64,000 nt of DNA from an uncultured Porphyromonadaceae bacterium (GCA_946553045.1 CAMNRO010000003.1:1-64000); one strand, 5' to 3'; counted from the stretch's first letter, positions 46,155 through 56,169 are shown. The notes: generated by a model from the sequence alone, not told the origin. Translations and numbers: made by a program.

Positions 46155-48002
46155 TTATTTGTTGAGAAGACGGTTGTTGAAGTCACGGAGAGTATCGAGA
46201 ACGTTGCAGCGCACGTGAACATAGTCCTTGATGCCGGCTGCCTGAAGTTCTTCCATGCAGGCGGGAGCACCGGCAACAACGAATTCGGCGCGACCGTCGA
46301 GATACTTGAATGCTGCGGGTGCGAGTTCGGCATATTCGTCGTCGCTCGAGCAGAGAACGATTACATCGGCGTCTTTGGCGAGAGCGGCGTCAACGCCTTC
46401 TTCAACCGTATTGAAGCCGAGATTGTCGATGATTTCATAACCGGCGCAACCGAAGAAGTTGGTCGAGAACTGTGCGCGGGCAAGACGCATTGCAAGATTA
46501 CCGATAGTGAGCATAAACACTTTCGGACGTTTGTTTGCAGCTTCGGTAGCGAGTCGGAGTTCTTCAAAGTCAGTGGCCGCACGTTTGCCGCAGAGGGCGT
46601 TGGGGCCTTTTTCTACCGAGCAACCGCAGGAGCATGTGCCTGTGGTCTCAATCTTGCCGGCAGCGGTCTCGTTGACATTAGGATACTGGTTGGAGCCGAG
46701 AAGGATTTCTTTGCGACGGGCTACATCAGAGTGACGCTTCACACACGATTCGTTTACAGCCTTCTGCACTGTGCCATCGGCTACGAGGGCGAAGAAACCG
46801 CCTTTTTCCTCTACTTCGAGGAAAAGCTTCCATGCCTCTTTGGCAATAGCTACGGTGAGAGTCTCTACATAGTAGCTGCCGCCGGCGGGGTCGACAACCT
46901 TGTCCATATGACTCTCTTCCTTAAGCAGGAACTGCTGGTTGCGGGCAATGCGTTCGGAGAATGCGTCGGGTTTCTTGTAAGGTGCGTCGAAAGGTGTTAC
47001 GACTATAGAATCAACACCGGCTACGCAGGCAGAGAATGTCTCGGTCTGGCTACGGAGAAGGTTCACGTGTGCGTCGTAGATTGTCTGGTTGAAGCGCGAA
47101 GTCGAGGCGCATACCATCATCTTGGCGCAATCGGTGCAACCGGGCTGGTACTGCTCTACTATCTGAGCCCAAAGCATACGGGCTGCGCGGAATTTGGCGA
47201 TTTCCATGAAGAAATTCGAGGAAACGCACATATTGAATTTGATGCGCGATGCCACTTCGCAGGCTTTGCGGCCGGCGTCGGTGAGGGCGTTCATCCATGC
47301 GGTACCCCAAGCAAGAGCATAGCCGAGTTCCTGATAGATATACGCGCCGCTGTTGGCCAGAATCAGAGAGTCTACAGCAAGGCAACGGAGTGCAGGCACA
47401 GGTGCCACTACATCAAGAAGCTTCACTGCATCGGCAACGATAGCGGGGGTGTCGACACCTTCTACGCCATGCTTGAACTGGCGACGAAGAGGGTTGTAGT
47501 CGATAGAACCGCGGAAGCTGGTCTCGGCGCCCTGCTCTTTCACACAAGCCACGAGGGCTTCAGCAACAGCAACAGCTTTTCCGGGGCAGCAGCTGAGGTT
47601 AATCTCTACTGCAGGAAGATGAATGCCATTGAGCAGCACTTTTACGTCTTCAGGGTTCTGAACCTTGAATCCAAGAGAATTGATGCCCTTGTTCAGTACG
47701 TCGAGAGCAATCTTGTTTGCCTCTTCAGCGCTGTCGGCAACGATGTCCTGACGCGAAAGCCAGTCATTGTCTGTGCGGGTGCCGCGTACATAGGGGAACT
47801 GTCCGGGAAGAGTACCGGTAGTCTTGAGTTCAGCGATGTCTTCAGCCCGGTATACGGGTTGTACGTTGAAGCCTTCGTTGGTTCTCCAGACCAGTTTTTT
47901 GTCGAAATCGGCCCCTTTGAGGTCGGCTTCAACCTTGGCGCGCCATTCCTGGTAGCTCACCTCGGGAAACTGGTCGAACAATCTTTCATTTTTTTCTGCC
48001 AT
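46155..48002 (-). CDS. mutA: Methylmalonyl-CoA mutase small subunit
   Basis: 615 residues, homologous in plan to the large chain: an N-terminal barrel (about 30-430) and a C-terminal B12-fold-like domain (about 490-610; FSTNFFGCAGYEIIDNLGFN) that lacks the DxHxxG cobalamin ligand, as expected for the non-catalytic chain of the heterodimer. The linker around residues 450-470 contains CSCGCS, a small Cys cluster of unknown meaning. First gene of the two-gene operon, behind a perfect promoter. Confidence 0.97.
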   Translation of the reverse strand: MAEKNERLFDQFPEVSYQEWRAKVEADLKGADFDKKLVWRTNEGFNVQPVYRAEDIAELKTTGTLPGQFPYVRGTRTDNDWLSRQDIVADSAEEANKIALDVLNKGINSLGFKVQNPEDVKVLLNGIHLPAVEINLSCCPGKAVAVAEALVACVKEQGAETSFRGSIDYNPLRRQFKHGVEGVDTPAIVADAVKLLDVVAPVPALRCLAVDSLILANSGAYIYQELGYALAWGTAWMNALTDAGRKACEVASRIKFNMCVSSNFFMEIAKFRAARMLWAQIVEQYQPGCTDCAKMMVCASTSRFNQTIYDAHVNLLRSQTETFSACVAGVDSIVVTPFDAPYKKPDAFSERIARNQQFLLKEESHMDKVVDPAGGSYYVETLTVAIAKEAWKLFLEVEEKGGFFALVADGTVQKAVNESCVKRHSDVARRKEILLGSNQYPNVNETAAGKIETTGTCSCGCSVEKGPNALCGKRAATDFEELRLATEAANKRPKVFMLTIGNLAMRLARAQFSTNFFGCAGYEIIDNLGFNTVEEGVDAALAKDADVIVLCSSDDEYAELAPAAFKYLDGRAEFVVAGAPACMEELQAAGIKDYVHVRCNVLDTLRDFNNRLLNK

Positions 48003-48090
48003 ATTATATAATATATTGTGTATCTTGCACTAAGGCATATGATTTAAGGACGTCCGCAGGCATGGCATGCCCATCGGGCGTTTTGTACGA

Positions 48091-48121
48091 CAAAAGTAAT
48101 TATAATTTAAGCAAAAACAAA
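48091..48121 (-). promoter_or_regulatory. mutA-mutB promoter
   Basis: On the minus strand TTTG (48118-48121) and TACTTTTG (48091-48098) are separated by exactly 19 bases. The leader of about 85 nt is too short for a cobalamin riboswitch. The -33 box lies in the A-run that serves as the T-tract of the upstream gene's terminator. Confidence 0.85.
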
Positions 48122-48127
48122 AAAAAA

Positions 48128-48162
48128 CGCCCGAAAAGCAGTTGTGTAGCTCTCGACGGGCG
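48128..48162 (-). terminator. Terminator of the DUF3108 gene
   Basis: CGCCCG (48128-48133) and CGGGCG (48157-48162) with a long loop; on the minus strand it is followed by a run of T (the A-run near 48119-48127). Confidence 0.7.
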
Positions 48163-48215
48163 AAATTCGGCGCCTTTAAGGCGAACCATAAGGTATTGTT
48201 GGCTGTGTAGACAGT

Positions 48216-48977
48216 TTAATCTGCTCCCGTAAATATGCAATGCACCTTTCCCACAGGAAGCTTTCCTTCAAGACGCAGAGGAATGCGGCGTTTGTCGGCG
48301 CTTATCCACGCCTCCATGTCGTCTGAACTTTTCCGGCCGCCTTTCGACGTAAACATGAATTTGATATGATAGGTCTTATGGCATGAACCATCGAAATCAA
48401 GGTCCGCCAGACCTTCATATTTAATCGATAAAGTCTCTTTCTGTTTGCCCGAAAAAATAGTCAGTTCTTTCACATGCCCTTGCTGCCAGTCCTGATAAGG
48501 AAGATTTCGCATGAAATAGAACGATGTAAGCATGTCGACAACTTCGCCTTCGGCGTCAAGCTGCCGGCTGTCGTCTATTCGAAGACTGCCTTTTTTGTAG
48601 ACTTTGCGCGTGCAGTCGGCCTTTACGGTCGGTTTGGCGCTATAATCATAGCGCACAATGTCGTGTTTGTGCTCGTTGCCTTCGTTGGCGATTTTTTCAT
48701 AGAACAAGGGCGTCATGCCGGTATAGGCCATGTGCCCGTTGAGTGTGTCGCGCACCTGATATATTTTGTCGGCCCAAGGCTCGGAAGCGGCTGTGAGCTG
48801 AGCTACATAATGCTGTGGAGCGTACCGGAGCGTCAGAGTGGCCGTTCCGGCTTTTTTGTTGATAAGGCCCCATTTGAACATCACTTTATAATGCAGGCTT
48901 TCGGGCTGGAATGTAGCGGCTCCCAAAGAAGCAGCCAATAGTATAATACCAGTTGTCGTGAGTAGAAATCGTCGCAT
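48216..48977 (-). CDS. Exported DUF3108 protein
   Basis: 253 residues from the ATG at 48977: signal peptide (MRRFLLTTTGIILLAASLGA) and a beta-rich DUF3108 domain over most of the protein (LHYKVMFKWGLINKKAGTATLTL...DDMEAWISADKRRIPLRLEGKL). Upstream in-frame codons would precede the signal peptide and are not used. The fold resembles periplasmic lipid-carrying families, but function is unknown. Confidence 0.88.
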   Translation of the reverse strand: MRRFLLTTTGIILLAASLGAATFQPESLHYKVMFKWGLINKKAGTATLTLRYAPQHYVAQLTAASEPWADKIYQVRDTLNGHMAYTGMTPLFYEKIANEGNEHKHDIVRYDYSAKPTVKADCTRKVYKKGSLRIDDSRQLDAEGEVVDMLTSFYFMRNLPYQDWQQGHVKELTIFSGKQKETLSIKYEGLADLDFDGSCHKTYHIKFMFTSKGGRKSSDDMEAWISADKRRIPLRLEGKLPVGKVHCIFTGAD

Positions 48978-49080
48978 AGTAGGTGATGTTTTTGGAGTGT
49001 ACTTGTTCTGATGGCGTTTATCAATATCTGCCCGATACCTTTTAGTAACGGCCATCGTGCTACTTTGGTTCAATCCTTGT

Positions 49081-49542
49081 CTATTCGACAGGAACCTTAA
49101 TTATCAGTTTTCGGTGATTGCCCAGGCCTATATTCGGCGCGTGAGCGTCTTCAGGAAAAAAGATTGCCATCTGACCAGGCTTGACGGTGACAAGGGTCGT
49201 TGCTGCATCGCCAAAGAAAACCACGTCGCGGTCGGTGTCATATGGTCCGCGCGGCAGTTTAAGATCCCGCAGTGCACACCAACCCATCTTTTCGGCGCCT
49301 TTCAGGGGCATTTGAATATCAATATAACGTCTATGAGCCTCAAGCTGCACCTTTTCTCGTGGCAGGAGTGCAGGCTCTTCGTATTTTACAAATATATCAT
49401 TACCGCCGGCCGACTGCCCTATTGTCTTCACTCCGGGTTCGAAAGGATTGGAAAGATGTGCAGCCAGCCAGTCTATGGCGATTGCCATGGCCGCAGATAT
49501 GGCGGCATAGCGCCCGGCTTCATTTATATCACAAAGTATCAT
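49081..49542 (-). CDS. YhcH/YjgK/YiaL family protein
   Basis: 153 residues, a complete cupin-like domain: EAHRRYIDIQMPLKGAEKMGW and MAIFFPEDAHAPNIG with the metal-binding His/Glu positions of this family. Relatives occur in sialic acid and other sugar pathways and as accessory proteins; substrate unknown here. It follows tdk by 12 bases, so it is probably cotranscribed. Confidence 0.92.
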   Translation of the reverse strand: MILCDINEAGRYAAISAAMAIAIDWLAAHLSNPFEPGVKTIGQSAGGNDIFVKYEEPALLPREKVQLEAHRRYIDIQMPLKGAEKMGWCALRDLKLPRGPYDTDRDVVFFGDAATTLVTVKPGQMAIFFPEDAHAPNIGLGNHRKLIIKVPVE

Positions 49543-49554
49543 ATCAAGAGGTTT

Positions 49555-50190
49555 TCACTCATCTTCAAATTCCAATGGCAACACAGAGCGCTGAGCTTGC
49601 TCGATACGCTTGTTGCGCCAACAGCGGCGACAGACGGCCACATAGCGGTCATCGCCGCCAATCTCAACTTGCGCGCCCTGCTCCACTATATTACCGTCGG
49701 AATCGATACGGGCATTTATGATGGTCTTATGACCGCAGTTGCATGTCGATTTTATCTCGTCTATCGTATCGGCAATCTCGAAAAGGCGTCGGGAACCCTC
49801 AAAGAGGTGACTTTTGAAATCAGTTCGCAGTCCGTAGCATATCACGTTGCTGCCAAAATCGTCTACAACGCGGGATAGCTGGTCTACCTGCGCCTCGGTC
49901 AGGAACTGGGCTTCGTCAACCAGAAACCAGTCTACCACGCGGCCGTTTTCCTTATATAGGTTTTTTGCGAACTCATAGAGGTTGGTGCCCGAATAAATCC
50001 ACACACACTCGCGCTCGATACCTATTCGCGAACGGATTACATTGCGACCTTCGCGCGTATCGACAACAGGTTTGAGGCACATGTAGTCCATCTTGCGCTC
50101 TTCGAAGTTGTATGCCGTAGTGAGCAATAGGGCTGTCTTGGCCGACCCCATGGTGCCATAGCGGAAATATAGTTTGCCTTTTCTGTACAT
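49555..50190 (-). CDS. tdk: Thymidine kinase
   Basis: Phosphorylates thymidine (salvage). 211 residues, type II: P-loop GTMGSAKTA near residue 13, DEAQFLTEAQVDQL (Walker B, about 92), zinc ligands CNCG and CRRCW in the lasso region. Normal length. A -7 box lies about 70 bases upstream; the YhcH-family gene follows. Confidence 0.95.
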   Translation of the reverse strand: MYRKGKLYFRYGTMGSAKTALLLTTAYNFEERKMDYMCLKPVVDTREGRNVIRSRIGIERECVWIYSGTNLYEFAKNLYKENGRVVDWFLVDEAQFLTEAQVDQLSRVVDDFGSNVICYGLRTDFKSHLFEGSRRLFEIADTIDEIKSTCNCGHKTIINARIDSDGNIVEQGAQVEIGGDDRYVAVCRRCWRNKRIEQAQRSVLPLEFEDE

Positions 50191-50259
50191 GTCGGTAAAT
50201 CAGTGTTTGGCGACTGTAGACGGAGATTTGGTTTCTGCTTACCCGTCTGCAGCCGCCCA

Positions 50260-50267
50260 CAAAGATA
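50260..50267 (-). promoter_or_regulatory. tdk promoter -7 box
   Basis: Minus strand reads TATCTTTG, exact -7 match, 70 bases before the tdk ATG. Confidence 0.65.
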
Positions 50268-50322
50268 CGGCAAATTCCGCAATGACGGCGCACACCGCCC
50301 TCTTTTTATCAATATTGTAATA

Positions 50323-51339
50323 TCATTGACGCAATTTTTCTAATAGCACAAAATCTTTTCCCGTCCAGCCTATCATGGTAGAATCGTCAAGGGCCGCTAT
50401 GCGATAAAGAGGATATGGTATGTTGAAATACCTGTCGATCACATTGCCGTTCCAGTCTATCTTGTAGATGGTCGGGGCATAATTAGCCGCATCAGAATAA
50501 TTGCAGGACCAATTCAGCGCGTATATGTAGTCAGGAGTGGAGGTTACATCTACTGTATGCATAATATTGAGTGCCTCAAGGTCGGCTTCGTCAAGCGACT
50601 TCGGGTCGAAGGTTTCTTCGCCTATTTTTGTCGATTTGATTATCTTGCCGTCGGTGTCGAATATCTCGACTACAGGGTGAAGTTTATAGGCAAAAGCGAG
50701 CCGGTCGTGTTTGTCAGAATATACCATTTCCCCGGCGTTAGGCATCCATGTCTGTAATTCAGGAGATATGTTAATCTGTCTGACTGTATCAATTTTTGAT
50801 GTAATGAGGTCGGCGGTCATGGCATATTGGCGACCTCCGTTTGGCTCGCGTCCGATGAAAACGTATCTGTCAGGATTAGTCATATATACATCCTGAACGT
50901 ACTGTGAAAGAGGAAAAGGAACAGTGCTGTTTCCGTCCATCAGATACTGCCGTGTCCTGACAAGCTCGGTGTCGTTCTCGACAGCAAAAATCTCGCAATC
51001 GTCCTGACCTATAACGCGGATTGCTCCATTATCGGAGATAAAAGGATAAGGCATATAGGAAGCATAGTAAGCGTCTTCACGCTTGCCCATATCCGGGCTT
51101 ATATTGATTATGTTGTCGGCGTGGTCGATAGTTGCGCGACGGAGAAGCCGTTGACCGTATCCGTCCTCACATTCAAAGACAAACAGCAATGTATCACCGA
51201 ATACTTTCATATCCGTTACATGCCTTATTGCAGGCAGCGGTTCCCCGGATATTTCCAGTTTTGATGCTGTGGTAGTTGACTGTGCGTTGGCACATCCTGA
51301 TATGAACAGGGTGAGAGCTATTATTGGTAATATCTTCAT
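50323..51339 (-). CDS. BF3164-like beta-propeller lipoprotein
   Basis: 338 residues: lipoprotein signal with lipobox LFISGC (Cys16), then repeated beta strands of a six-bladed propeller type (DMKVFGDTLLFVFECEDGYG; PEMGKREDAYYASYMP-like blades; DYIYALNWSCNYSD). BF3164-like lipoproteins are frequent in Bacteroidetes; role unknown. Last gene of the blaI-led operon; its ATG overlaps the GLPGLI stop (ATGA). Confidence 0.83.
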   Translation of the reverse strand: MKILPIIALTLFISGCANAQSTTTASKLEISGEPLPAIRHVTDMKVFGDTLLFVFECEDGYGQRLLRRATIDHADNIINISPDMGKREDAYYASYMPYPFISDNGAIRVIGQDDCEIFAVENDTELVRTRQYLMDGNSTVPFPLSQYVQDVYMTNPDRYVFIGREPNGGRQYAMTADLITSKIDTVRQINISPELQTWMPNAGEMVYSDKHDRLAFAYKLHPVVEIFDTDGKIIKSTKIGEETFDPKSLDEADLEALNIMHTVDVTSTPDYIYALNWSCNYSDAANYAPTIYKIDWNGNVIDRYFNIPYPLYRIAALDDSTMIGWTGKDFVLLEKLRQ

Positions 51340-52190
51340 TTTATTTCAAGAGGTTTATATGGAACGGATATTTTGGCTGCGTCGGCGTTGTTCATTCGTT
51401 TGCCATCTTTCCCGACAAGATATATCCTATTGCTGTCACCTCCCATTTCTGAAATCATAAAACCAACCGGTGATTTGAAATAGCGAGCAAGAGTCTTTTC
51501 AACATCTGCTGCCGTGCATCGTTTGTCGTTGCCGTCCTGATATGTATATTCCATTATAGGAGCGTTATCACGCTCAAACCCATTTGCCTCCCAGACAAAC
51601 TGTTGTTCAGCATCTTCAATTTTTAGAATCAGCCCCGGCAGACCTCCAAATTTGTAAGGGCCGAATGGTAATGGAATTTCAGGCGTAAACCATGCCGTAT
51701 AATTGCGTCCTGCAAATTCAACAGTTGCCTTACGACAGTCATAGCCCATAATCGAATCGGTATCTTCATCGCTGAAACTCCATTCCAGCGACGGCACAGA
51801 ATCAGAATAGACAAAGAAAGCGGACATTGACAGCCGGTATTTCAAATCGGCTTTATTACCACGAATAGGTCTGATGATTTCCAAAGGCCAAGGATTGCCC
51901 GACACATTTGAATACGATTCCGCACCGCGTCTGACCTGATCGGTTGCCAACGAATCGAAATGGTTAATTATGTCGCTGTAATCTTTGACACTGTGCTTAC
52001 CAATCTGCACAATCCGGGTGTCGTTATAGGCATCTCTTTGGTCGGGGTGGAATTTATAATTAAGTGAATATGTAACCTTGTATCGGGCGGTATCGACAGG
52101 GGTAGCTTTGTCGATAATCCGGGAGTGAGATTCCTGTGCAGCACCAGTAATCCACAGGAATACAAACAGTAGGGATAATAGATATTTCAT
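51336..52190 (-). CDS. GLPGLI family exported protein
   Basis: 284 residues: signal peptide (MKYLLSLLFVFLWITGAAQ) and the family signature FGGLPGLILKI at about residue 190. Members are Bacteroidetes-specific, and their genes often stand beside TonB-receptor-like genes, as here. Function unknown; periplasmic or outer-membrane associated. Begins 11 bases after the barrel gene. The later ATG is chosen since the signal peptide starts there. Confidence 0.9.
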   Translation of the reverse strand: MKYLLSLLFVFLWITGAAQESHSRIIDKATPVDTARYKVTYSLNYKFHPDQRDAYNDTRIVQIGKHSVKDYSDIINHFDSLATDQVRRGAESYSNVSGNPWPLEIIRPIRGNKADLKYRLSMSAFFVYSDSVPSLEWSFSDEDTDSIMGYDCRKATVEFAGRNYTAWFTPEIPLPFGPYKFGGLPGLILKIEDAEQQFVWEANGFERDNAPIMEYTYQDGNDKRCTAADVEKTLARYFKSPVGFMISEMGGDSNRIYLVGKDGKRMNNADAAKISVPYKPLEIK

Positions 52191-52201
52191 AACGGTATTT
52201 T

Positions 52202-54802
52202 TTAGAATATTCTGAATCTGATTTTTAGCAATACGCTGCGGGGACATATGTTGTAGATTGCCTTTGACTCTGTGAGAGCCGAAAGGTCGGAATAAATATA
52301 CGACTTACGGTTGAGCAGGTTGTCGCACGACAGCGTAAAACTGAAACGCTTGATGGTGTACTTCGCCTCGGCATTGAGAAGAAGGAAAGACTTATCGCCG
52401 TCGTTGAAGTTGTTGTAGTAATGGTAGAGCGATGTAGTCAGCGTTACGCCTCCGGGAATTGTAAAATCAAGCGAAGCTTTGTTAGTTACGGTGCGCAGCC
52501 ACGGAAATCTGTCATATCCTTTCTGCTGCGTCGCCGACTGTGAGTAGTTTCCTTGATAAGATACTCCTAACCATTTGAACGGCGTCAGGCTTATGTCGGC
52601 GTTGACTCCTATACTGTTGCCGGAGTAGCGCAACACTTCGTCCTGAACGAGCAGCGGACTGTCGTAATAAGAGTATGTAACTGAAGCTCCGATTTTCAGG
52701 CGTCGCCAGTCGAACCCCTGACTCGCATGGATTTTTGCCGAAATCATATCTCCGTTATCCGATGTTCGGCGGCTGATGGTGCGTTGCACGATGCCGTCGT
52801 AATATGAACCATAAAGCACTTCGGGCGACTGTCGGTTCCACGAAACCTCCGCTCCAGCGAAACTCATTGAAAGAATGTTCTTGAAATCGTAGCCTAACGA
52901 GCAATGTCGATTCATGCCTTCGTACAGCCCTGCCACGTCGTAAGCCGACAACTGGCGGTAAGATGTCAGTATGTGCCCGGAATACAGCGTTTCAATCGAG
53001 GGTGTCATATAATTCAGCATTGCCGACGCTTTGAGGTTATGGCTGCTGTTGAATTTATATGTGAAGTTGAGCGACGGCTCGATTCGGAAACGGCTTTTGT
53101 CGGTGATGTTGCCGTCAAGTCTGTTGTTGAGCCGGAACAGGCGATATTTCATTGGCAGATATAACGAGGCATGGATTTTGCGGGTGCTGAACATCATTTC
53201 TACACCGACTCCGGCATCGAGATAGTCGAGCGTCAGGTCGTTGTCCGTTGCATCCAGCCGACTCTCAAGTGAATTGTGATGATAGTTGACTATCGCCGAG
53301 GGGTGCAACGTGAAATTGCCAGCTTTGAAAACAGAAAGCAATCCCGCGCTGTTCTCGGTGGAGATATTGCGGAAATCCACGTGCTGATACAGCATATCGC
53401 CCGGTATGATGTCAGGGAACAGATTGGGCGAAACAGACAGGCTGTGCGGTCGATTTTCCATGTTCACAAGCGACGAAATCTCAAATCCACGGTCGGAGGA
53501 ATTGCGGTGCGTTATGTGGAATTTATTGAGCAAGCGGTATGTGTCGGTCTTACCGATCTGGCTCACGTTGTCGCCTCCGGCTATAATACGGCTGTCGGCA
53601 TCGGTTGTGCTCCAGTCAAATTTAAGCTGCTCTTTGAGGTAGTTTTCATCGCCGTTGTTCATATAAGTAAGGTCGCCGTATGCTTTTTGCATACGCGCTG
53701 TTCCATTCATCATTTCGTCAACGGTGTTCACTCCGCCGTCGGGCAGGTAATTGGTGGTCGCCGAATGACTCTGCCTCATGTCGCGGTCGTTCAGATAGGC
53801 GGCGTTGATACCGAACTCGCCCGACTCACCTACGCGATATACGTTGTTGAATGTGGTATTGTGCGAGCGGTTGAAATAGTAGAAACGCTTGTCGATACCC
53901 GGGGCCGACGGCATGGAGATTGTCGAGATATTGCTTGTGCGCGAATAATCGTTGTCGAAGGAATACAGTTCCTGCGACAAGTCCTCACCGGTGTTGTTCC
54001 CTTTGTATGTAGCGAGAAACTGGCTGTTGCGACGAAAATATGTCGCTATCGCGGAGTTGTTCCACAACCCTTCGTCGCCATAGCCGCCTCCTATTGTGGC
54101 AATAAGATTGAACACACCTTTGACACCTTCTTTGAGCCGCAGGTTTATCGAGGCCTGTTCCTCGGGGCGCAGCCCTTTGAGAGCCTTGATGTCCTGATGG
54201 TTCTCAAGCACCTGCACCGTGGCGATGTTGTTGGGGTCGATGTTGTTGGTGGCAATGCCGTAATGTCCTTTCATAAGGTCAAGACCTTCAATGTAAAAAT
54301 TCTTGATAGGTTTCCCCTGATAAGATACCTGTCCGGCATCCGAAACCGTTATGCCAGGCATTTTCTTCAAAACATCGGCTATCGACTGGTCTGTCTGCGA
54401 GAGAAAAGAGCCAACATTATAGTTGATGGTGTCGCCGTGCGAATAAACTTTCTTCGACTTCACCACAACCTCTTTCAGTTCGACAGCGCGGTTCTCCACA
54501 ATGATTTCATAGCTGCCGGTACGGTTGGGCACTATAATCTGTGTAGTGGCAAATTCGATACTCGACGCTTTGAGAATAAGACTGTCGCAATCGTTTTTAA
54601 CCGACATCTGGAACTTGCCGGTTTCATCTGTAAAGGTCGATGCCAATATAGTTTTAGGTGTATTGCAGGGCGAAGCAACGACATTGACAAAATCCATTCC
54701 GTCACCATTGGCGTTTTTGACAACACCATTTATCATATTTTGACTAAAGACCTGGAATACAGAGTGCAAAGTCAATAAAAACATCAGAATAGACCTTTTC
54801 AT
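52202..54802 (-). CDS. TonB-receptor-like outer-membrane beta-barrel protein
   Basis: 866 residues: signal peptide (MKRSILMFLLTLHSVFQVFSQ), a carboxypeptidase-regulatory-like domain (about 22-105; GVVKNANGDGMDFVNVVAS), a plug-like domain (about 115-225; SIADVLKKMPGITVSDAGQVSYQG; KNFYIEGLDLMKGHYG) and a barrel of about 620 residues ending in Phe (KIRFRIF). No SusD-type partner is encoded, so a glycan-uptake pair is unlikely. The gene is third in the blaI operon, next to a membrane protease with a TonB-like tail. Confidence 0.9.
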   Translation of the reverse strand: MKRSILMFLLTLHSVFQVFSQNMINGVVKNANGDGMDFVNVVASPCNTPKTILASTFTDETGKFQMSVKNDCDSLILKASSIEFATTQIIVPNRTGSYEIIVENRAVELKEVVVKSKKVYSHGDTINYNVGSFLSQTDQSIADVLKKMPGITVSDAGQVSYQGKPIKNFYIEGLDLMKGHYGIATNNIDPNNIATVQVLENHQDIKALKGLRPEEQASINLRLKEGVKGVFNLIATIGGGYGDEGLWNNSAIATYFRRNSQFLATYKGNNTGEDLSQELYSFDNDYSRTSNISTISMPSAPGIDKRFYYFNRSHNTTFNNVYRVGESGEFGINAAYLNDRDMRQSHSATTNYLPDGGVNTVDEMMNGTARMQKAYGDLTYMNNGDENYLKEQLKFDWSTTDADSRIIAGGDNVSQIGKTDTYRLLNKFHITHRNSSDRGFEISSLVNMENRPHSLSVSPNLFPDIIPGDMLYQHVDFRNISTENSAGLLSVFKAGNFTLHPSAIVNYHHNSLESRLDATDNDLTLDYLDAGVGVEMMFSTRKIHASLYLPMKYRLFRLNNRLDGNITDKSRFRIEPSLNFTYKFNSSHNLKASAMLNYMTPSIETLYSGHILTSYRQLSAYDVAGLYEGMNRHCSLGYDFKNILSMSFAGAEVSWNRQSPEVLYGSYYDGIVQRTISRRTSDNGDMISAKIHASQGFDWRRLKIGASVTYSYYDSPLLVQDEVLRYSGNSIGVNADISLTPFKWLGVSYQGNYSQSATQQKGYDRFPWLRTVTNKASLDFTIPGGVTLTTSLYHYYNNFNDGDKSFLLLNAEAKYTIKRFSFTLSCDNLLNRKSYIYSDLSALTESKAIYNICPRSVLLKIRFRIF

Positions 54803-54865
54803 AAGGGTATAAGTATAGCCGGATGCCAAAAAAGCTGGCATCAAATCAACAGATATGTTATATTA

Positions 54866-56167
54866 CTACTTTTTCTTTATGTTGACGGGGATATTGAAGT
54901 GCATCTCTATCGACTTGCCGTTATAGATGGTCTGCTCGAACTTTATGCTGCTCAGATTTTGGTCAATAGCTGCAGCAAGGTGTGCGCCGTCAGGATTATC
55001 TGCGGTAACATTTTTAATCCGGCCGTCTTCATCAACAGCTATTTCTATGTTTACTTTTGTATCCTTGTCTATTTGTATGGTTTCCATAGACAACTTGATG
55101 ATTTCCGCCAGAAATGTCTGGTCCTCAAGCGGAGATGGAATCTCGACAATAGTATCTGGCTCTTCTGTCGCTGAGGAATACGGTTCGATTATTGACACTG
55201 CCGGCTCTTGTATCGGTATATTCATCTCTGTGAGAACCTCACTCTCAGGATTGTAATCAGATATCCTATCGAGCAGACGGGCCGAAGCCGGTGCGGCTAT
55301 TGCAAGCCCGGCGAAAATAAGCGCCGGTATTGCAAACACTGCAATCAGCATGGTTCTTTTGGACGAACGCTTTTTCCCCATTATAAGTACTCTCTTGCGG
55401 AAGCTCCGTTTATCGGCTGCAAAACTGTTAGAGATTGGCATGGCACTCTTTCCGATTGCCTTTACTACGAGCAATCGCTGATAATCATAAGCTTTTATTC
55501 CCGAGCGCACAACAGCTGAATCGGCCTCGAATTCATGGTTGAGTTTTATAAGACGCCTCGTCAGCCATAACAATGGGTTATACCATAACACTATACATAT
55601 TGTGTCTGCTAATAATATATCTATCCAGTGCCGTTTTGTAGTATGTGCCTTCTCATGAAGAAGTATGCAGTCTTCGCCTTTCTCCAATTCCGCATCGTGC
55701 AGAAAAATATATCTGCCCCAACTGAATGGAGCAATTTCGGAATCGCCAAGACGGCAAATAACGAGACGGTCGTATCGGGTCTTTTCGCTATGTGCGACAA
55801 GACGGAACAAGCGGACGTAAGCCACAAGTTCGCGGAGGAAGAAAACCATAATTCCGGCAAAATATATGATAAAAGCTGCAAACATCCATCGATTGTCATC
55901 GGATAGAGGCGTAATATTACCATTGCCGATATTTTCATTTTTCACAATCTCCGATATGGCAATGTCCACAACTGCATGATTCGGAGAAACAGAAACTACG
56001 ACGGATTTCAACATCAGAGGGAGCGCAAGTATCAGAAACAAGCCGCTCAACAGCGCAAATCGGTTGAAGCGGAAAGATGTGCTCCGATTCACTATCTGAT
56101 GCAGAACCGGGAATAGCAGCACGGCGACAATAGAACATGCAAGCGAGTAAGAGAGTAAGACGCCCAT
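54866..56167 (-). CDS. M56 (BlaR1-type) membrane metallopeptidase with TonB-like C terminus
   Basis: 433 residues: N-terminal membrane helices (about 5-20, 36-60, 92-112), the zinc protease motif HEKAH at about 171-175 with WYNPLLW after it, another membrane helix (about 268-290), then a periplasmic segment ending in a TonB-C-like domain (about 350-433; VNIEIAVDEDGRIKNVTADNPDG...FNIPVNIKKK). BlaR1 itself ends in a penicillin-binding sensor; here that is absent, so beta-lactam sensing is not supported. It likely cleaves or triggers loss of the BlaI-like repressor encoded two bases upstream. Confidence 0.9.
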   Translation of the reverse strand: MGVLLSYSLACSIVAVLLFPVLHQIVNRSTSFRFNRFALLSGLFLILALPLMLKSVVVSVSPNHAVVDIAISEIVKNENIGNGNITPLSDDNRWMFAAFIIYFAGIMVFFLRELVAYVRLFRLVAHSEKTRYDRLVICRLGDSEIAPFSWGRYIFLHDAELEKGEDCILLHEKAHTTKRHWIDILLADTICIVLWYNPLLWLTRRLIKLNHEFEADSAVVRSGIKAYDYQRLLVVKAIGKSAMPISNSFAADKRSFRKRVLIMGKKRSSKRTMLIAVFAIPALIFAGLAIAAPASARLLDRISDYNPESEVLTEMNIPIQEPAVSIIEPYSSATEEPDTIVEIPSPLEDQTFLAEIIKLSMETIQIDKDTKVNIEIAVDEDGRIKNVTADNPDGAHLAAAIDQNLSSIKFEQTIYNGKSIEMHFNIPVNIKKK

Positions 56168-56169
56168 AA

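Noticed and set aside
46215-48011. Long open frame of 598 codons on the plus strand opposite mutA
   Set aside because: mutA on the minus strand is a clear, full-length enzyme subunit with its own promoter. The plus-strand frame follows from its codon use, has no start region and gives a Cys/His-rich composition without domain logic.
48003-48090. Cobalamin riboswitch ahead of the B12-dependent mutase genes
   Set aside because: The leader is only about 85 nt and shows no B12-box-like sequence; cobalamin riboswitches are about 200 nt.
53276-54778. 500-codon open frame on the plus strand opposite the outer-membrane barrel gene
   Set aside because: The minus-strand gene has a signal peptide, plug and barrel; the plus-strand frame is its shadow.
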